The translations under genes were made by a program, and so were the position numbers. A stretch of 64,000 nucleotides of DNA, from positions 1 to 64,000 of the IMG/VR virus record IMGVR_UViG_3300047548_001122. The stretch is one strand, 5' to 3'. Below the pieces are notes generated by a model that was not told where the DNA came from, made no database searches, and worked only from the letters and a program-made list of their open reading frames with translations. Below are positions 1 through 7,312 of this stretch, one piece after another. This stretch comes from a virus. Positions within the stretch are counted from its first letter, which is position 1, and every line of letters begins with the position of its first letter.

Positions 1-1
1 T

Positions 2-241
2 GAGGCCTGCGGTTGGGTCGGTATGTTACTGATCCACGCTGCGACCCTTCCTACTAGTCTGGGTGTGATTCTGGGATATAGTGATAAACTGCCACCACTG
101 AGCATGGTTCTGATGGTCTGGAGTGGTTTGTTTCTGTTTCTGATACGTGCTCTAGGACGTAACGATAAACTGTATATTATCAGTAACGCTGTTGGTTTCT
201 TCTTCAACAGCATACTGCTTGCTTTGATTGTGATGAAATAA
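2..241 (+). CDS. small membrane protein, 5' end cut by window
   Basis: The reading frame is open from the window edge, so the gene probably begins upstream; an internal ATG lies at 23. The visible part has two hydrophobic stretches (around residues 30-50 and 60-78 of the open frame), so it is probably an inner-membrane protein. Its stop abuts the ATG of the next gene, suggesting one operon. Function unknown. Confidence 0.6.
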   Translation, partial: EACGWVGMLLIHAATLPTSLGVILGYSDKLPPLSMVLMVWSGLFLFLIRALGRNDKLYIISNAVGFFFNSILLALIVMK

Positions 242-447
242 TGCGAAATTATGGAATGGATAGTGATTACGGTAACCGCGTAATCGATGGCTTAGTGATA
301 GCCGCAAAGGAACTTGGATGGACCTTTGATGAAATATTCGATTACCTGGACGATATCTCTACGGTGAATAGGCTACATTGTGCTCGGTACCATAAAGTGA
401 AGAGCAAGGTTTACAAAGCAGTTTTTGTGGAGGTTGATAATGGCTAA
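241..447 (+). CDS. hypothetical protein, 68 aa
   Basis: Starts directly at the stop of the preceding membrane protein and ends 8 nt inside the next gene. It is acidic and soluble, with no transmembrane segment and no motif I recognise. Close spacing on both sides supports it being a real operon member. Confidence 0.6.
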   Translation: MRNYGMDSDYGNRVIDGLVIAAKELGWTFDEIFDYLDDISTVNRLHCARYHKVKSKVYKAVFVEVDNG

Positions 448-670
448 TCTTGAATGGGAAATGCAGGCGTATGGTGCGCCGAAGGCTGAGATTCTGGATT
501 CTATAACGGATTCTCTGACCTTTGAACTGTCGGGACCTGGTATGGTGGTGGCCAGTTATCTATCGGATGCACAAGAGGTTTTGGAGTACAGTCCGAATAC
601 CGCGAGGCAGTATATCAATATCGCCAAAATGCTGATGATGGAATTTCAACTAGGCTTTACTCCACGATGA
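440..670 (+). CDS. hypothetical protein, 76 aa
   Basis: I choose the ATG at 440 because GGAGG lies 9 nt upstream; an in-frame ATG at 425 lacks such a site. The stop overlaps the start of the next gene by 4 nt (ATGA). The C-terminal half is predicted helical. No family recognised. Confidence 0.65.
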   Translation: MANLEWEMQAYGAPKAEILDSITDSLTFELSGPGMVVASYLSDAQEVLEYSPNTARQYINIAKMLMMEFQLGFTPR

Positions 671-978
671 GAAAAAAACGGAATGACCGAAATTATGTTC
701 TATATTCGATTTACTCTGAGAGCACTGGCGATTCTTATATTGGCCTTACTGTTGCTACCGGCCGTGCTTTTCTACGTTCCGTTAAGGTACGTGTTCAGAA
801 ACATTGGTCTAGAGCTAAACGTGAGTCTAAAGATTGGAAACTCTATAACTTTTTACGTGAGAACGAGCCAGAAGCCCTAGAGTATTGCGTCCTCGAGGTG
901 GTACGTGGTCGAAAGCCAGCCTACCAACGGGAACGAGAACTTATCAAAAAATACACACCCTCCCTCAATACTTTCTAA
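667..978 (+). CDS. GIY-YIG-like small nuclease-domain protein
   Basis: The 103-residue protein has the layout of a compact GIY-YIG domain: YSIY near residue 14, SYIGLT near residue 23, a conserved Arg/His stretch (QKHWSRA) in the middle, a late Glu (RERELI) and the closing Y-x-P-S-L-N. GIY-YIG proteins are metal-dependent endonucleases; in phages free-standing versions act in homing or host DNA attack. Here no second DNA-binding domain follows, so the target is unknown. Translationally coupled to the upstream gene (ATGA). Confidence 0.65.
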   Translation: MRKKRNDRNYVLYSIYSESTGDSYIGLTVATGRAFLRSVKVRVQKHWSRAKRESKDWKLYNFLRENEPEALEYCVLEVVRGRKPAYQRERELIKKYTPSLNTF

Positions 979-1012
979 TCTGACAACCCCTGGGTTTTGT
1001 TTGCCCAGGGGC

Positions 1013-1040
1013 TTGCCATTCCTGCCAATACCTGTATACT
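1013..1040 (+). promoter_or_regulatory. sigma70-like early promoter
   Basis: TTGCCA and TATACT with a 16-nt spacer and an extended TG before the -10. A variant of the shared leader (GATGAGTTGATT) follows. It drives two tiny membrane-peptide genes. Confidence 0.7.
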
Positions 1041-1078
1041 CCATACCGTGATGAGTTGATTCTGAATTGGAGAAAAAA

Positions 1079-1159
1079 ATGTTTGCGATTTTTGTAATTT
1101 TTGCGGTTTTGGTTGTCTGGGGTGTTCTGGCTCACGGTTCTGTTACTACTCTGGGTTGA
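1079..1159 (+). CDS. 26-residue membrane peptide
   Basis: ATG preceded by TGGAG at good spacing, directly downstream of a promoter. The peptide is almost entirely hydrophobic for its first 18 residues, a single membrane span. It is very short, so the call rests on position, ribosome site and composition. Confidence 0.5.
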   Translation: MFAIFVIFAVLVVWGVLAHGSVTTLG

Positions 1160-1166
1160 TATCAAA

Positions 1167-1262
1167 ATGGAAACAATCGAAATAATCTTTGTGGTTTTGA
1201 CAATTATCATCGGTCCTTATATTGTCTGGGATGCCATTCAGGATCGAAATAATCTAAAATAA
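1167..1262 (+). CDS. 31-residue membrane peptide
   Basis: Begins 8 nt after the previous tiny gene. One hydrophobic span (residues 4-21) followed by a polar tail. The stop codon lies just before the next promoter's -35. No homology recognised. Confidence 0.5.
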   Translation: METIEIIFVVLTIIIGPYIVWDAIQDRNNLK

Positions 1263-1265
1263 TGC

Positions 1266-1294
1266 TTGACAAAAACCGCGGGTTACCATATAAT
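1266..1294 (+). promoter_or_regulatory. sigma70-like early promoter
   Basis: Consensus TTGACA and TATAAT with a 17-nt spacer, immediately after the stop of the upstream peptide gene. It lacks the TGTTGAGT leader seen at other early promoters. Confidence 0.8.
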
Positions 1295-1325
1295 GGCGGT
1301 GTCGAATTTGAGAGAAAAGTTACCG

Positions 1326-1541
1326 ATGTTTGATTTACAAAAATACAAGTCTCCTCCTTGGGAAACCAGCCTATACAAAGGCATTCCGATTGAGGAAATT
1401 GAAGTGGTGCGAGCCATGATGAAAGCTGAAGGAATCAATTATCGATTCCGTTTCCGTGGTCCGCGACCCTCTAGGTCTTTTCAGAGCTATATTCCTAAGT
1501 CAATGGCCAAAACCTTTGCGGTGTATGCATATGGACGTTAA
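1326..1541 (+). CDS. hypothetical protein, 71 aa
   Basis: I start at 1326 because the longer frame from 1266 runs through the promoter. GAGAG lies upstream. Basic, soluble protein with a proline/arginine-rich middle (FRGPRPSRSF). Overlaps the next gene by about 10 nt. Confidence 0.6.
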   Translation: MFDLQKYKSPPWETSLYKGIPIEEIEVVRAMMKAEGINYRFRFRGPRPSRSFQSYIPKSMAKTFAVYAYGR

Positions 1542-1701
1542 TACTTTTTTAAGAGACCTTGCCGATGAGGCCAGGACCAATCAGGTTGAACTACTCTATG
1601 ACCAGATGATGGAGGACATGTATGGTTCCAATCCATTTTGGGACGGTCCTGGTGATGGGTGGGACTGGAATGATGGTCTAATGTATTGGGAGAGAAAATG
1701 A
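1531..1701 (+). CDS. acidic hypothetical protein, 56 aa
   Basis: Start at 1531 (or the in-frame ATG at 1525) overlaps the upstream gene. Very acidic with a Trp/Asp/Gly-rich tail (GPGDGWDWND). The stop overlaps the next start as ATGA. No family recognised. Confidence 0.5.
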   Translation: MDVNTFLRDLADEARTNQVELLYDQMMEDMYGSNPFWDGPGDGWDWNDGLMYWERK

Positions 1702-1898
1702 TTAGTGTTAGCGAAAATGTAAGAATCCGACATGAGGGTGACCCCTTTAATGTTGCAAATGATATAATTGTCGAAGTGTTAAGGAATGGAACCTGGGAGT
1801 TTTATGAGGGTTTCAACAGCTTGTCAAATGATTATGCTTTTACAAGTGCTCGAGAATCTGCAATCCGAGCAGAAAAAACGCTTGCCATTCCTGCCTAA
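1698..1898 (+). CDS. hypothetical protein, 66 aa
   Basis: ATG at 1698 follows GGGAGAG with good spacing and overlaps the previous stop (ATGA). The C-terminal codons run through the -35 of the next promoter, showing how compact this region is. Function unknown. Confidence 0.6.
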   Translation: MISVSENVRIRHEGDPFNVANDIIVEVLRNGTWEFYEGFNSLSNDYAFTSARESAIRAEKTLAIPA

Positions 1899-1909
1899 AC
1901 CTGTATAAT
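1882..1909 (+). promoter_or_regulatory. early promoter, TTGCCA/TGTATAAT class
   Basis: TTGCCA and TATAAT, 16-nt spacer, extended TG. Six nt later the shared leader TGTTGAGTGA begins (1916), close to the expected transcription start. Confidence 0.85.
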
Positions 1910-1942
1910 GAGTCCTGTTGAGTGAGAGAAAAAGGAAAGATT

Positions 1943-2152
1943 GTGAAAAAATTAACTCCGACAGCTTTATACAAAATGATAACTTCTGAGGGTACGAGTT
2001 TCCCTGAGATTCGTGATGCTGTCATTGCGACCCACGGAACCCCAAAAAACTGGGTTACTGAAGTCCGCAGCCCTCTGCAAGCTCTGATAAATGCAGGAAA
2101 AATTGTGCGCGGAGATGATGTTACAAAAGAAGTTTATTTCCGAATTGCTTAA
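1943..2152 (+). CDS. probable winged-helix-like small protein, 69 aa
   Basis: I choose the GTG at 1943 because AAGGAAAG lies 4-11 nt upstream; an earlier in-frame GTG at 1922 sits in the shared leader. The helix-turn-helix-like spacing (SFPEIRDAVIATHG, then a basic strand ending EVYFRIA) resembles small winged-helix regulators, but this is a pattern judgement only. Confidence 0.6.
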   Translation: MKKLTPTALYKMITSEGTSFPEIRDAVIATHGTPKNWVTEVRSPLQALINAGKIVRGDDVTKEVYFRIA

Positions 2153-2159
2153 AAAATGC

Positions 2160-2187
2160 TTGCCTTTTTTACCAAAACCTGTATAAT
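2160..2187 (+). promoter_or_regulatory. early promoter with shared leader
   Basis: TTGCCT and TATAAT, 16-nt spacer, TG-extended. The leader TGTTGAGTGATTG starts at 2194, and a ribosome site (AAAGGAAA) follows within 10 nt. Confidence 0.85.
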
Positions 2188-2219
2188 TGGTTTTGTTGAG
2201 TGATTGAAAGGAAACGAAA

Positions 2220-2387
2220 ATGGCACCTGTACTGACTGTCCGTGAACTGATTGCAATATTGTCAACCTTTGATGGTGATATGCCTGTGGCGATGGGAATG
2301 AACATGGAATATTATGCGCCCGTTACCGCTGATATGGTTGGACTGTCGGGCAGTGAAGTGGTAATTGACGATTGTTTGGGACTGTGA
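2220..2387 (+). CDS. hypothetical protein, 55 aa
   Basis: First gene of the transcript from the promoter at 2160-2187, with AAAGGAAA upstream. The N-terminus (TVRELIAILSTFDGDMPV) matches a pattern common in short phage proteins of unknown role. Short but well placed. Confidence 0.65.
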   Translation: MAPVLTVRELIAILSTFDGDMPVAMGMNMEYYAPVTADMVGLSGSEVVIDDCLGL

Positions 2388-2408
2388 ACCCTTTGATTTA
2401 AGGAAAAA

Positions 2409-2723
2409 ATGATGAAAACCAAAACTCAAGTATTGCTGGCTGAAAAGCGCGAAGCCCTGAAAACCTTGCGCTATGAGATTAAGACCCTGGCCGAGAATGT
2501 CAAGGCTGACCGTGAAGCTGCGAAAAAAGCGAAGGTCGAAGCTAAGGCTCTGAAGGCTTTCGAAAAAACTCAAAAAGCGATGGCTCGCGAGATGAAAAAA
2601 GCAGAGCGTATTGCGAAGCTGGAAGCTAAACTTGCTGCGATGAAAGCACCAAAGATCGGTGCCGCGGCTCGCAAGGCTGCTAAAAAACCTGGTCCCGTGA
2701 CCGTGATTCAGATGGCTGCTTAA
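2409..2723 (+). CDS. Lys/Ala-rich coiled-coil protein, 104 aa
   Basis: ATG follows AAGGAAAA; a second ATG at 2412 is possible. Residues 5-85 form an almost continuous charged alpha-helix with heptad-like Leu/Ala spacing, very basic overall. It might bind nucleic acid, but composition alone cannot show this. GC content is higher than in downstream genes. Confidence 0.65.
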   Translation: MMKTKTQVLLAEKREALKTLRYEIKTLAENVKADREAAKKAKVEAKALKAFEKTQKAMAREMKKAERIAKLEAKLAAMKAPKIGAAARKAAKKPGPVTVIQMAA

Positions 2724-2736
2724 CCTGGAGAACACC

Positions 2737-3060
2737 ATGAAATTACTGCTGACCACCCAAGTTTACGAGAATTATGCCTGGAATGAAGATGGCACAATTG
2801 GTACCGGTGAACAGGCCTACTGGAAGGCCAAGGGTGGTTCAGAGTACGTGGTAAAAAACTTCAAAGACCACAACCGCGTGACTGAGGTGGTGATGGCTCT
2901 CCGATCCAAGGTGGAGACGGACAATGAATACTTCCGCGAATATCTGATTGACTGGCAGGTGGTACCGAATGATTACCTCACCGAGTTCGAAAAGGATCAG
3001 CTGGCCTATGATGGTAAGATCACCTACCCCGCAACCGAATTAAAGGACGCCTGGTTATGA
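2737..3060 (+). CDS. conserved phage-type hypothetical, 107 aa
   Basis: Good ribosome site (CCTGGAG) 9 nt upstream. Opens with KLLLTTQVYENYAW, a start I associate with phage proteins of unknown function. Acidic, soluble, single domain. The stop overlaps the next ATG by 4 nt. Confidence 0.7.
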   Translation: MKLLLTTQVYENYAWNEDGTIGTGEQAYWKAKGGSEYVVKNFKDHNRVTEVVMALRSKVETDNEYFREYLIDWQVVPNDYLTEFEKDQLAYDGKITYPATELKDAWL

Positions 3061-3224
3061 GCAAGATGAAGTACCTACTGATGGACATTCTGGAACAATA
3101 TGGTGATGGCCGCAATATATCGCAAATATCTGATGATACAGGCCTACCCATGGATGTAGTGTTCAATATACTACAGCAGTATGGCGCCATGGTGGATGAT
3201 ACTACTATTGCAACACTACAATAG
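3057..3224 (+). CDS. hypothetical HTH-like protein, 55 aa
   Basis: Coupled to the upstream gene by ATGA. The segment NISQISDDTGLPMDVVFNIL has helix-turn-helix spacing, so a small DNA-binding role is possible. Last gene before a 178-nt gap. Confidence 0.55.
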   Translation: MSKMKYLLMDILEQYGDGRNISQISDDTGLPMDVVFNILQQYGAMVDDTTIATLQ

Positions 3225-3402
3225 CTGGAACAAAATCGCTAAAAACGGCAGAGCCAAGGAGTCCTCTTGAAGCAGACTATAGTTCGTATAAGGTTCCTTA
3301 GCCTTCTTATTTTGGATCAATTTTCGAAACCCTCCAGAGAATCGCTGTAAAATTTTTTTCCGGTATCCGGCACTCTCTGGAAGTCGCATATAAAGGTAAA
3401 CT
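3225..3402 (+). other. intergenic gap with inverted repeat
   Basis: No convincing gene on either strand. Near the end CCAGAGA and TCTCTGG (about 3332-3380) can pair around a T-rich loop that also holds CCGGTATCCGG. The gap may carry a weak terminator or a leader for the next gene, but no clear promoter is visible. Confidence 0.4.
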
Positions 3403-3636
3403 ATGAAAACACTGACAATCTTTGATATTTTCCCTGGCATTCAAATTATGGATTCTGAACCCGTTGAGGTACGTAATCCCTTCTCTGGTGAAACCTCTGT
3501 GTTAACCCCTGAGGAGGTCGCTGTGTATGACTATCTGAAGGGTTGTGAGATGATGGGTGATTACACTGGAGTACGTAAGGGGTTAGAGTGGTTCATGGAG
3601 AATAACTCTGAAGCTTACATGACATTACTGGATTAA
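3403..3636 (+). CDS. hypothetical protein, 77 aa
   Basis: AAAGG lies 6-10 nt before the ATG. Acidic soluble protein; the middle (EEVAVYDYLKGCEMMGDYTGVRKGLEWFMENN) reads like a small helical domain found in other phage proteins. No assigned function. Confidence 0.65.
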   Translation: MKTLTIFDIFPGIQIMDSEPVEVRNPFSGETSVLTPEEVAVYDYLKGCEMMGDYTGVRKGLEWFMENNSEAYMTLLD

Positions 3637-3638
3637 CA

Positions 3639-3860
3639 ATGCCTATACTCTCTGTACCTATTGAAGAAACCTCTGCCACCGTAGAGGTGGCACCTACTAA
3701 AGGTTCTGACTTCGATAGAATATTTCCCGAAGCCATTATCTTTGGTATTGCGTTGATGGTTGTATATTTCATCATTCGTATGTTTATTGCTTTGTTCCCT
3801 GTAATCTTGGCAGTCGGTGCGATTGGTATTGCAGGGTATTTTGGATTTAAACTACTATGA
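3639..3860 (+). CDS. two-span membrane protein, 73 aa
   Basis: Two nt after the previous stop. An acidic N-terminal arm of about 28 residues precedes two hydrophobic spans (roughly 30-49 and 52-72). Unknown function; possibly holin-sized, but nothing else in the context supports lysis. Confidence 0.6.
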   Translation: MPILSVPIEETSATVEVAPTKGSDFDRIFPEAIIFGIALMVVYFIIRMFIALFPVILAVGAIGIAGYFGFKLL

Positions 3861-3943
3861 TACCCTTTCTGGTAAGTGTGGTAGTTTTGGTTACCATAAT
3901 TCTTTGTTTGGTGATACTCTGTTTAAGTGGTGAAGAGGAATGA
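3857..3943 (+). CDS. 28-residue membrane peptide
   Basis: ATGA overlap with the upstream membrane protein and a second overlap with the next small gene. Single hydrophobic span (residues 3-23) and acidic tail. The double coupling is the main support. Confidence 0.45.
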   Translation: MIPFLVSVVVLVTIILCLVILCLSGEEE

Positions 3944-4032
3944 GAAAATATCCGTCATACTGTTGTCAGCACTGTGGTGAACTGATAGGATGGTTAGGAC
4001 GGATCATGCCTTTCCATAAATGTAAGAGGTGA
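3940..4032 (+). CDS. 30-residue zinc-ribbon-like peptide
   Basis: ATGA overlap with the preceding peptide; GAAGAGG acts as ribosome site. It contains CCQHC and a later H-K-C, enough ligands for one zinc site. Too short to name. Confidence 0.5.
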   Translation: MRKYPSYCCQHCGELIGWLGRIMPFHKCKR

Positions 4033-4035
4033 AGA

Positions 4036-4233
4036 ATGAGTAAAGAACAAATGTGGGAAGATTCCAGATTCCAACTCCTTGCTGACCTAGACCGACTATT
4101 CAATAGTAGCAAAGTGTGGGGTGGCATGGAATGGGTCTATCATCCAATCCATCCTGTCAAGTATCGACCCATGGCTGAAAAAGTCCGAGCAGAGTTAGGT
4201 AAACTGTATGAAGAATACGGAGTGAAAGAATGA
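4036..4233 (+). CDS. hypothetical protein, 65 aa
   Basis: AAGAGGTGAAG precedes the ATG. Soluble, helical, Trp-rich; ends in a charged helix. Overlaps the next gene by 4 nt. Unknown function. Confidence 0.6.
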   Translation: MSKEQMWEDSRFQLLADLDRLFNSSKVWGGMEWVYHPIHPVKYRPMAEKVRAELGKLYEEYGVKE

Positions 4234-4463
4234 ACGAACGAATAATAGAGTTACGGAAGAAAGCCTGGGACTTAGTTCAAACTGACCTTCAAATCAACGA
4301 ACGTGATGAACCTGTGAGTGAACGAGAACAACTTAAAATGGTATTTGATAAATTCGCCGAGTTGATTGTTCGAGAATGTGCTGAGAAAGTTGATTGGATA
4401 CTTGCCGAAGATGGTAAGACACAGGGTGATTTGATTAAAGAACATTTCGGAGTTGAAGAATGA
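4230..4463 (+). CDS. conserved phage hypothetical, 77 aa
   Basis: The pattern NERIIELRKKAW at the start and FAELIVRECAE at residues 45-55 recurs in many unrelated phage proteins of unknown role. Acidic helical protein. ATGA couplings on both sides. Confidence 0.7.
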   Translation: MNERIIELRKKAWDLVQTDLQINERDEPVSEREQLKMVFDKFAELIVRECAEKVDWILAEDGKTQGDLIKEHFGVEE

Positions 4464-4678
4464 ATATGTTTGAACGGTGGATGATGAAACGAATCATCCG
4501 TAAAGAAATTGAAGCCTATGCACGAAAGTCTCCTGATGAGAACCCTGGCGAGCGAGTCGTTGAATTATTTCGATTGATTCGCCTACAATGGGAACAAACC
4601 TTCTATGAAGAAAATGCTGCAACCGTTGCATATAACTTAGAGTTTCCCTTTAACTTGGCTATGAGGAGAATTAAATAA
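4460..4678 (+). CDS. hypothetical protein, 72 aa
   Basis: Translationally coupled to the upstream gene. Basic N-terminal helix then a mixed helical region. The stop shares one base with the ATG of the following peptide. No family recognised. Confidence 0.55.
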   Translation: MNMFERWMMKRIIRKEIEAYARKSPDENPGERVVELFRLIRLQWEQTFYEENAATVAYNLEFPFNLAMRRIK

Positions 4679-4737
4679 TGTTTTGGTTTATGTTAACCTG
4701 TGTAATGATGGTGTGGATTCTAAGGAGTAAAGTATGA
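4678..4737 (+). CDS. 19-residue membrane peptide
   Basis: Overlaps the previous stop by one base and the next ATG by four, and is entirely hydrophobic up to a basic C-terminus. Very short; may serve only to couple translation. Confidence 0.35.
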   Translation: MFWFMLTCVMMVWILRSKV

Positions 4738-4922
4738 AAGATTCTGAAGCGATAATGGTAATCATTTTTGTAGTTGCGGTACTGTTTACATTAGTGTTCG
4801 GTACTCGCCACGCAACCTTTCAAGAATCGATTCAAAATTGTATTCAGGCCAATTCTGATTGGACCGTGGCCACCGCACAAACGTATTGTAACTCTGTAAT
4901 CCGTGAGGGAAAACGTCCTTAA
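4734..4922 (+). CDS. single-span or secreted protein, 62 aa
   Basis: AAGGAG precedes the start. An N-terminal hydrophobic stretch (residues 6-22) is either a signal anchor or a cleavable signal; two Cys follow (residues 36 and 51), possibly a disulfide in the periplasm. Unknown role. Confidence 0.6.
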   Translation: MKDSEAIMVIIFVVAVLFTLVFGTRHATFQESIQNCIQANSDWTVATAQTYCNSVIREGKRP

Positions 4923-4975
4923 CCTAAGTAAGGGTATCGGAAACCCAGGAAAGCGCGGAAGCGCGGTTAAGTAAA

Positions 4976-5173
4976 ATGGCGATAGAAAAAATAAAAACAA
5001 TAACCGGACGACACCCTATTAAAAATTACCCATTCTCCAGAGATGGAGTTGCATATCGATGTAACCTCTGTGGCGGTATCTGGTTAAAAGAGAAAGAATC
5101 AAAGAATCACGATTGTAAACCTATAGATGATGAATATGAACCGAAAACGACAAATTCTGGAACACCTGATTAA
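4976..5173 (+). CDS. zinc-knuckle-like protein, 65 aa
   Basis: Has CNLCGG (Cys 29/32) followed by HDC (His/Cys near residues 46-48), consistent with one zinc site. The C-terminal arm is acidic and disordered. The 3' end overlaps the next gene in another frame. Confidence 0.55.
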   Translation: MAIEKIKTITGRHPIKNYPFSRDGVAYRCNLCGGIWLKEKESKNHDCKPIDDEYEPKTTNSGTPD

Positions 5174-5285
5174 CGACCTCTATGACCAATACTGGGAAAT
5201 GATTGAATTGGCCGTCGAGAGTTCAGACATGCAAGAATCAAAAGATGTGATTGACTACATTAAATCCAAAGTGAGCGAACAATGA
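5136..5285 (+). CDS. hypothetical helical protein, 49 aa
   Basis: Starts inside the previous gene (ATG at 5136; in-frame ATGs at 5127 and 5130 are alternatives) and ends overlapping the next ATG. All-helical, acidic. Support is the double overlap and sensible composition. Confidence 0.5.
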   Translation: MNRKRQILEHLINDLYDQYWEMIELAVESSDMQESKDVIDYIKSKVSEQ

Positions 5286-5674
5286 AAGTTGTAATCAATA
5301 AATGTTATGGTGGTTTTGGTTTGTCGCATGAAGGTGTGATGCGTTATGCTGAATTGAAAGGTATTACTTTGTATTACGAGAATGATGGTTTTCTTTCATC
5401 ATACTATACCATTCCTGTGGACGAATTTCGTAAACTGGATGAAGAAGCAAAAAAGACGCAAGATTTTTCTAAAATCAATTCGGTTCATTTTTGTTTTTAT
5501 GATATGCCACGTACAGATCCCGACCTAGTAAAAGTTGTGGAAGAATTAGGTGAAAAAGCTAATGGTGAATTCGCGGAACTAAAGGTCGTGGATATTCCTG
5601 ATGGTGTTGAATGGGAAATCAATGATTATGACGGAATAGAATCGGTACACGAAGTTCACCGTAGATGGGGTTAA
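5282..5674 (+). CDS. conserved hypothetical, KVVINKCYGGFGLS type, 130 aa
   Basis: The opening MKVVINKCYGGFGLS is a recurrent start of a phage and bacterial family without known activity. The rest is an acidic alpha/beta domain ending ESVHEVHRRWG. The length matches family members I remember. Role unknown. Confidence 0.75.
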   Translation: MKVVINKCYGGFGLSHEGVMRYAELKGITLYYENDGFLSSYYTIPVDEFRKLDEEAKKTQDFSKINSVHFCFYDMPRTDPDLVKVVEELGEKANGEFAELKVVDIPDGVEWEINDYDGIESVHEVHRRWG

Positions 5675-5675
5675 C

Positions 5676-5762
5676 GTGTTCTATATCATTACTTTACTTT
5701 TAGGTTTTGTACCTATCGGCTTAATTTTTATGGGGTATAAAATTGCTGAACTGGTTCTATGA
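5676..5762 (+). CDS. 28-residue membrane peptide (GTG start)
   Basis: GTG just after the previous stop, upstream GGGG. Single hydrophobic span through most of its length. Overlaps the next candidate gene. Weakly supported. Confidence 0.3.
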   Translation: MFYIITLLLGFVPIGLIFMGYKIAELVL

Positions 5763-5895
5763 TATATTTGATAACATCGAATTGCAAGAAGATATCAAAA
5801 CAAAAAGTGTTATCCCTTCGATAATAGTTATCGGAATTGCAACTATCTTAGAAGTTTCTTTTATTGCAATAATTGTAAAAGTGTTGTTTTTTTGA
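5743..5895 (+). CDS. candidate single-span membrane protein (TTG start), 50 aa
   Basis: A TTG with GGGG about 9 nt upstream opens a frame ending in a long hydrophobic span (last 25 residues). No ATG is available in the frame. It could be a tail-anchored protein; support is composition only. Confidence 0.35.
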   Translation: MLNWFYDIFDNIELQEDIKTKSVIPSIIVIGIATILEVSFIAIIVKVLFF

Positions 5896-5909
5896 TAACA
5901 AAATAACGC

Positions 5910-5937
5910 TTGCCTTCCTCCGTGGTTCCTGTATAAT
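5910..5937 (+). promoter_or_regulatory. early promoter with shared leader
   Basis: TTGCCT and TATAAT, 16-nt spacer, TG-extended; leader TGTTGAGTTGAT follows at 5944. Confidence 0.85.
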
Positions 5938-5966
5938 CGATCCTGTTGAGTTGATAAGGACGCATT

Positions 5967-6170
5967 ATGTGGAATCTTGAAGGAATGACAATTACTGGTA
6001 AATACATGGGCGAGTTCCCAGTGGCAGGTGTTGTCGAATTGTCAAGGGTGATGTACGGTGGTGGTATTTCCCATCATGTCAATTTAGAAACACCGATTGT
6101 TGTCTTTGGTGCAACACGGGACCGTATCATTCTGGAACATGCATTTATTGAAACTGTAAAGGATAATTAA
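5967..6170 (+). CDS. hypothetical beta-rich protein, 67 aa
   Basis: First gene after the promoter at 5910-5937; TAAGGA is the ribosome site. Alternating hydrophobic pattern (GMTITGKYMG, GVVELSRVMYGG) predicts a small beta-barrel. No name. Confidence 0.65.
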   Translation: MWNLEGMTITGKYMGEFPVAGVVELSRVMYGGGISHHVNLETPIVVFGATRDRIILEHAFIETVKDN

Positions 6171-6172
6171 TC

Positions 6173-6541
6173 ATGGCTTACATGAATCAAGAAAAGAAAG
6201 CAAAAATCGCTGCTACTCTGAAACCTATTTTGAAAAAATATGGAATTAAGGGTTCGCTCTCCGTTCGTAATCATACGAGCATCGTGCTGACAATTACTTC
6301 TGGCAAGGTGGACTTTTATAAAGATTATGGCGCCGATACAAAATTCGGTATTCAAGTAAACCCATATTGGTATCAGGATCATTTTACGGGTCTATCAAAA
6401 CAGGCTTTGTCTGAAATTATTCCCGCTATGTACTCTGCTGATTATTATGATAATTCGGATGCACAAGTGGATTATTTTGATACTGCTTATTATATTAGTG
6501 TAAATATTGGTAAATGGAATAAACAATATCAGGTTGTTTAA
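6173..6541 (+). CDS. conserved large-phage hypothetical, 122 aa
   Basis: The pattern KKYGIKGSLSVRNHTSIVLTI, then NPYWYQDHF and, near the end, YYISVNIGKWNKQY, is a family I recall from many large phages, with no biochemical role known to me. Single alpha/beta domain. The stop overlaps the next ATG by one base. Confidence 0.75.
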   Translation: MAYMNQEKKAKIAATLKPILKKYGIKGSLSVRNHTSIVLTITSGKVDFYKDYGADTKFGIQVNPYWYQDHFTGLSKQALSEIIPAMYSADYYDNSDAQVDYFDTAYYISVNIGKWNKQYQVV

Positions 6542-6723
6542 TGAAAACGTTTATTGTACAATATAAATCAGATAAAAATCTGTTTAAAGGTAAGAGAGTA
6601 ATACAAGCTTACGAATTAACAGAAGCACAAAATAAATTTTTAAACTGGCTGAAAACTCAGCCAGTTTATTCCCATATGTGGCAGTTAAATTTTGAACTTG
6701 AAGAAATACAGGAGATAAGATGA
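6541..6723 (+). CDS. hypothetical protein, 60 aa
   Basis: Begins at the stop of the previous gene (TAATG) and overlaps the next by 4 nt. Basic beta-alpha pattern, no motif recognised. Confidence 0.55.
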   Translation: MKTFIVQYKSDKNLFKGKRVIQAYELTEAQNKFLNWLKTQPVYSHMWQLNFELEEIQEIR

Positions 6724-6917
6724 ATTTTATGATTATTAATTTTGTTTTGGGTGTAGTGAATATTTTTATTGCTGGTATGAATTGCAGTATGATAATCACC
6801 AGAAAATCTGATGGTATAAAAATTGATTATAAAGATTATCTAGCAACAATTTTGCCTGTTACTATTGGTCTTTATCTTTTGGTCAGTGTTATTGGCCAAG
6901 CATCAACCAATTCTTAA
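6720..6917 (+). CDS. two-span membrane protein, 65 aa
   Basis: GGAGATAAG precedes the ATG. Hydrophobic spans at about residues 2-22 and 41-60 flank a basic loop. Function unknown. Confidence 0.6.
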   Translation: MNFMIINFVLGVVNIFIAGMNCSMIITRKSDGIKIDYKDYLATILPVTIGLYLLVSVIGQASTNS

Positions 6918-6921
6918 AAAA

Positions 6922-7080
6922 ATGATTGAGCTGCGATGGCATATAATGTCAAACCCTAATGGCGAATTTCCGGTTCGGATTTTGCAATATCGCCAAGTGA
7001 TTCGTGATGTTGTGACTGGCGAAACATCCTGGACATCATGGACGGATGTTCCTGATTATAAAGAGGATTTCTCATCCTAA
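6922..7080 (+). CDS. hypothetical protein, 52 aa
   Basis: Start uncertain between ATG 6922 and ATG 6946; neither has a strong ribosome site. Trp/Thr-rich tail (TSWTSWTDVPDY). Small, soluble. Confidence 0.45.
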   Translation: MIELRWHIMSNPNGEFPVRILQYRQVIRDVVTGETSWTSWTDVPDYKEDFSS

Positions 7081-7101
7081 ATAAAATCGGGAGGAATTTA
7101 T

Positions 7102-7311
7102 ATGAGTGAGTGCGACAAGGAACAGATACATGTAATTAATCGCCATCTATTTTCTATGTTGGGAAAACCTGACCTAGTTTATAAGTGGTGGGAATCACCA
7201 AACAAATATTGGGATGGTGAAACTCCCGCATCAATTTACGAAAATGGTGAAGAAGGTAAACAAGAAGTTTACAATTATGTCATGTTTCATGCATATGCAG
7301 CCGGAGGATAA
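7102..7311 (+). CDS. MbcA/ParS (DUF2384)-like domain protein, 69 aa
   Basis: GGGAGG gives a strong start. Residues 20-65 (GKPDLVYKWWESPNKYW, then GETPASIYENGEEG) follow the Xre/MbcA/ParS toxin-binding pattern: helix, W, short proline turn, G-x-T-P and a final helix. In bacteria this domain is the antitoxin of RES toxins. It stands alone here without an N-terminal HTH. The next gene begins 2 nt later. Confidence 0.5.
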   Translation: MSECDKEQIHVINRHLFSMLGKPDLVYKWWESPNKYWDGETPASIYENGEEGKQEVYNYVMFHAYAAGG

Positions 7312-7312
7312 T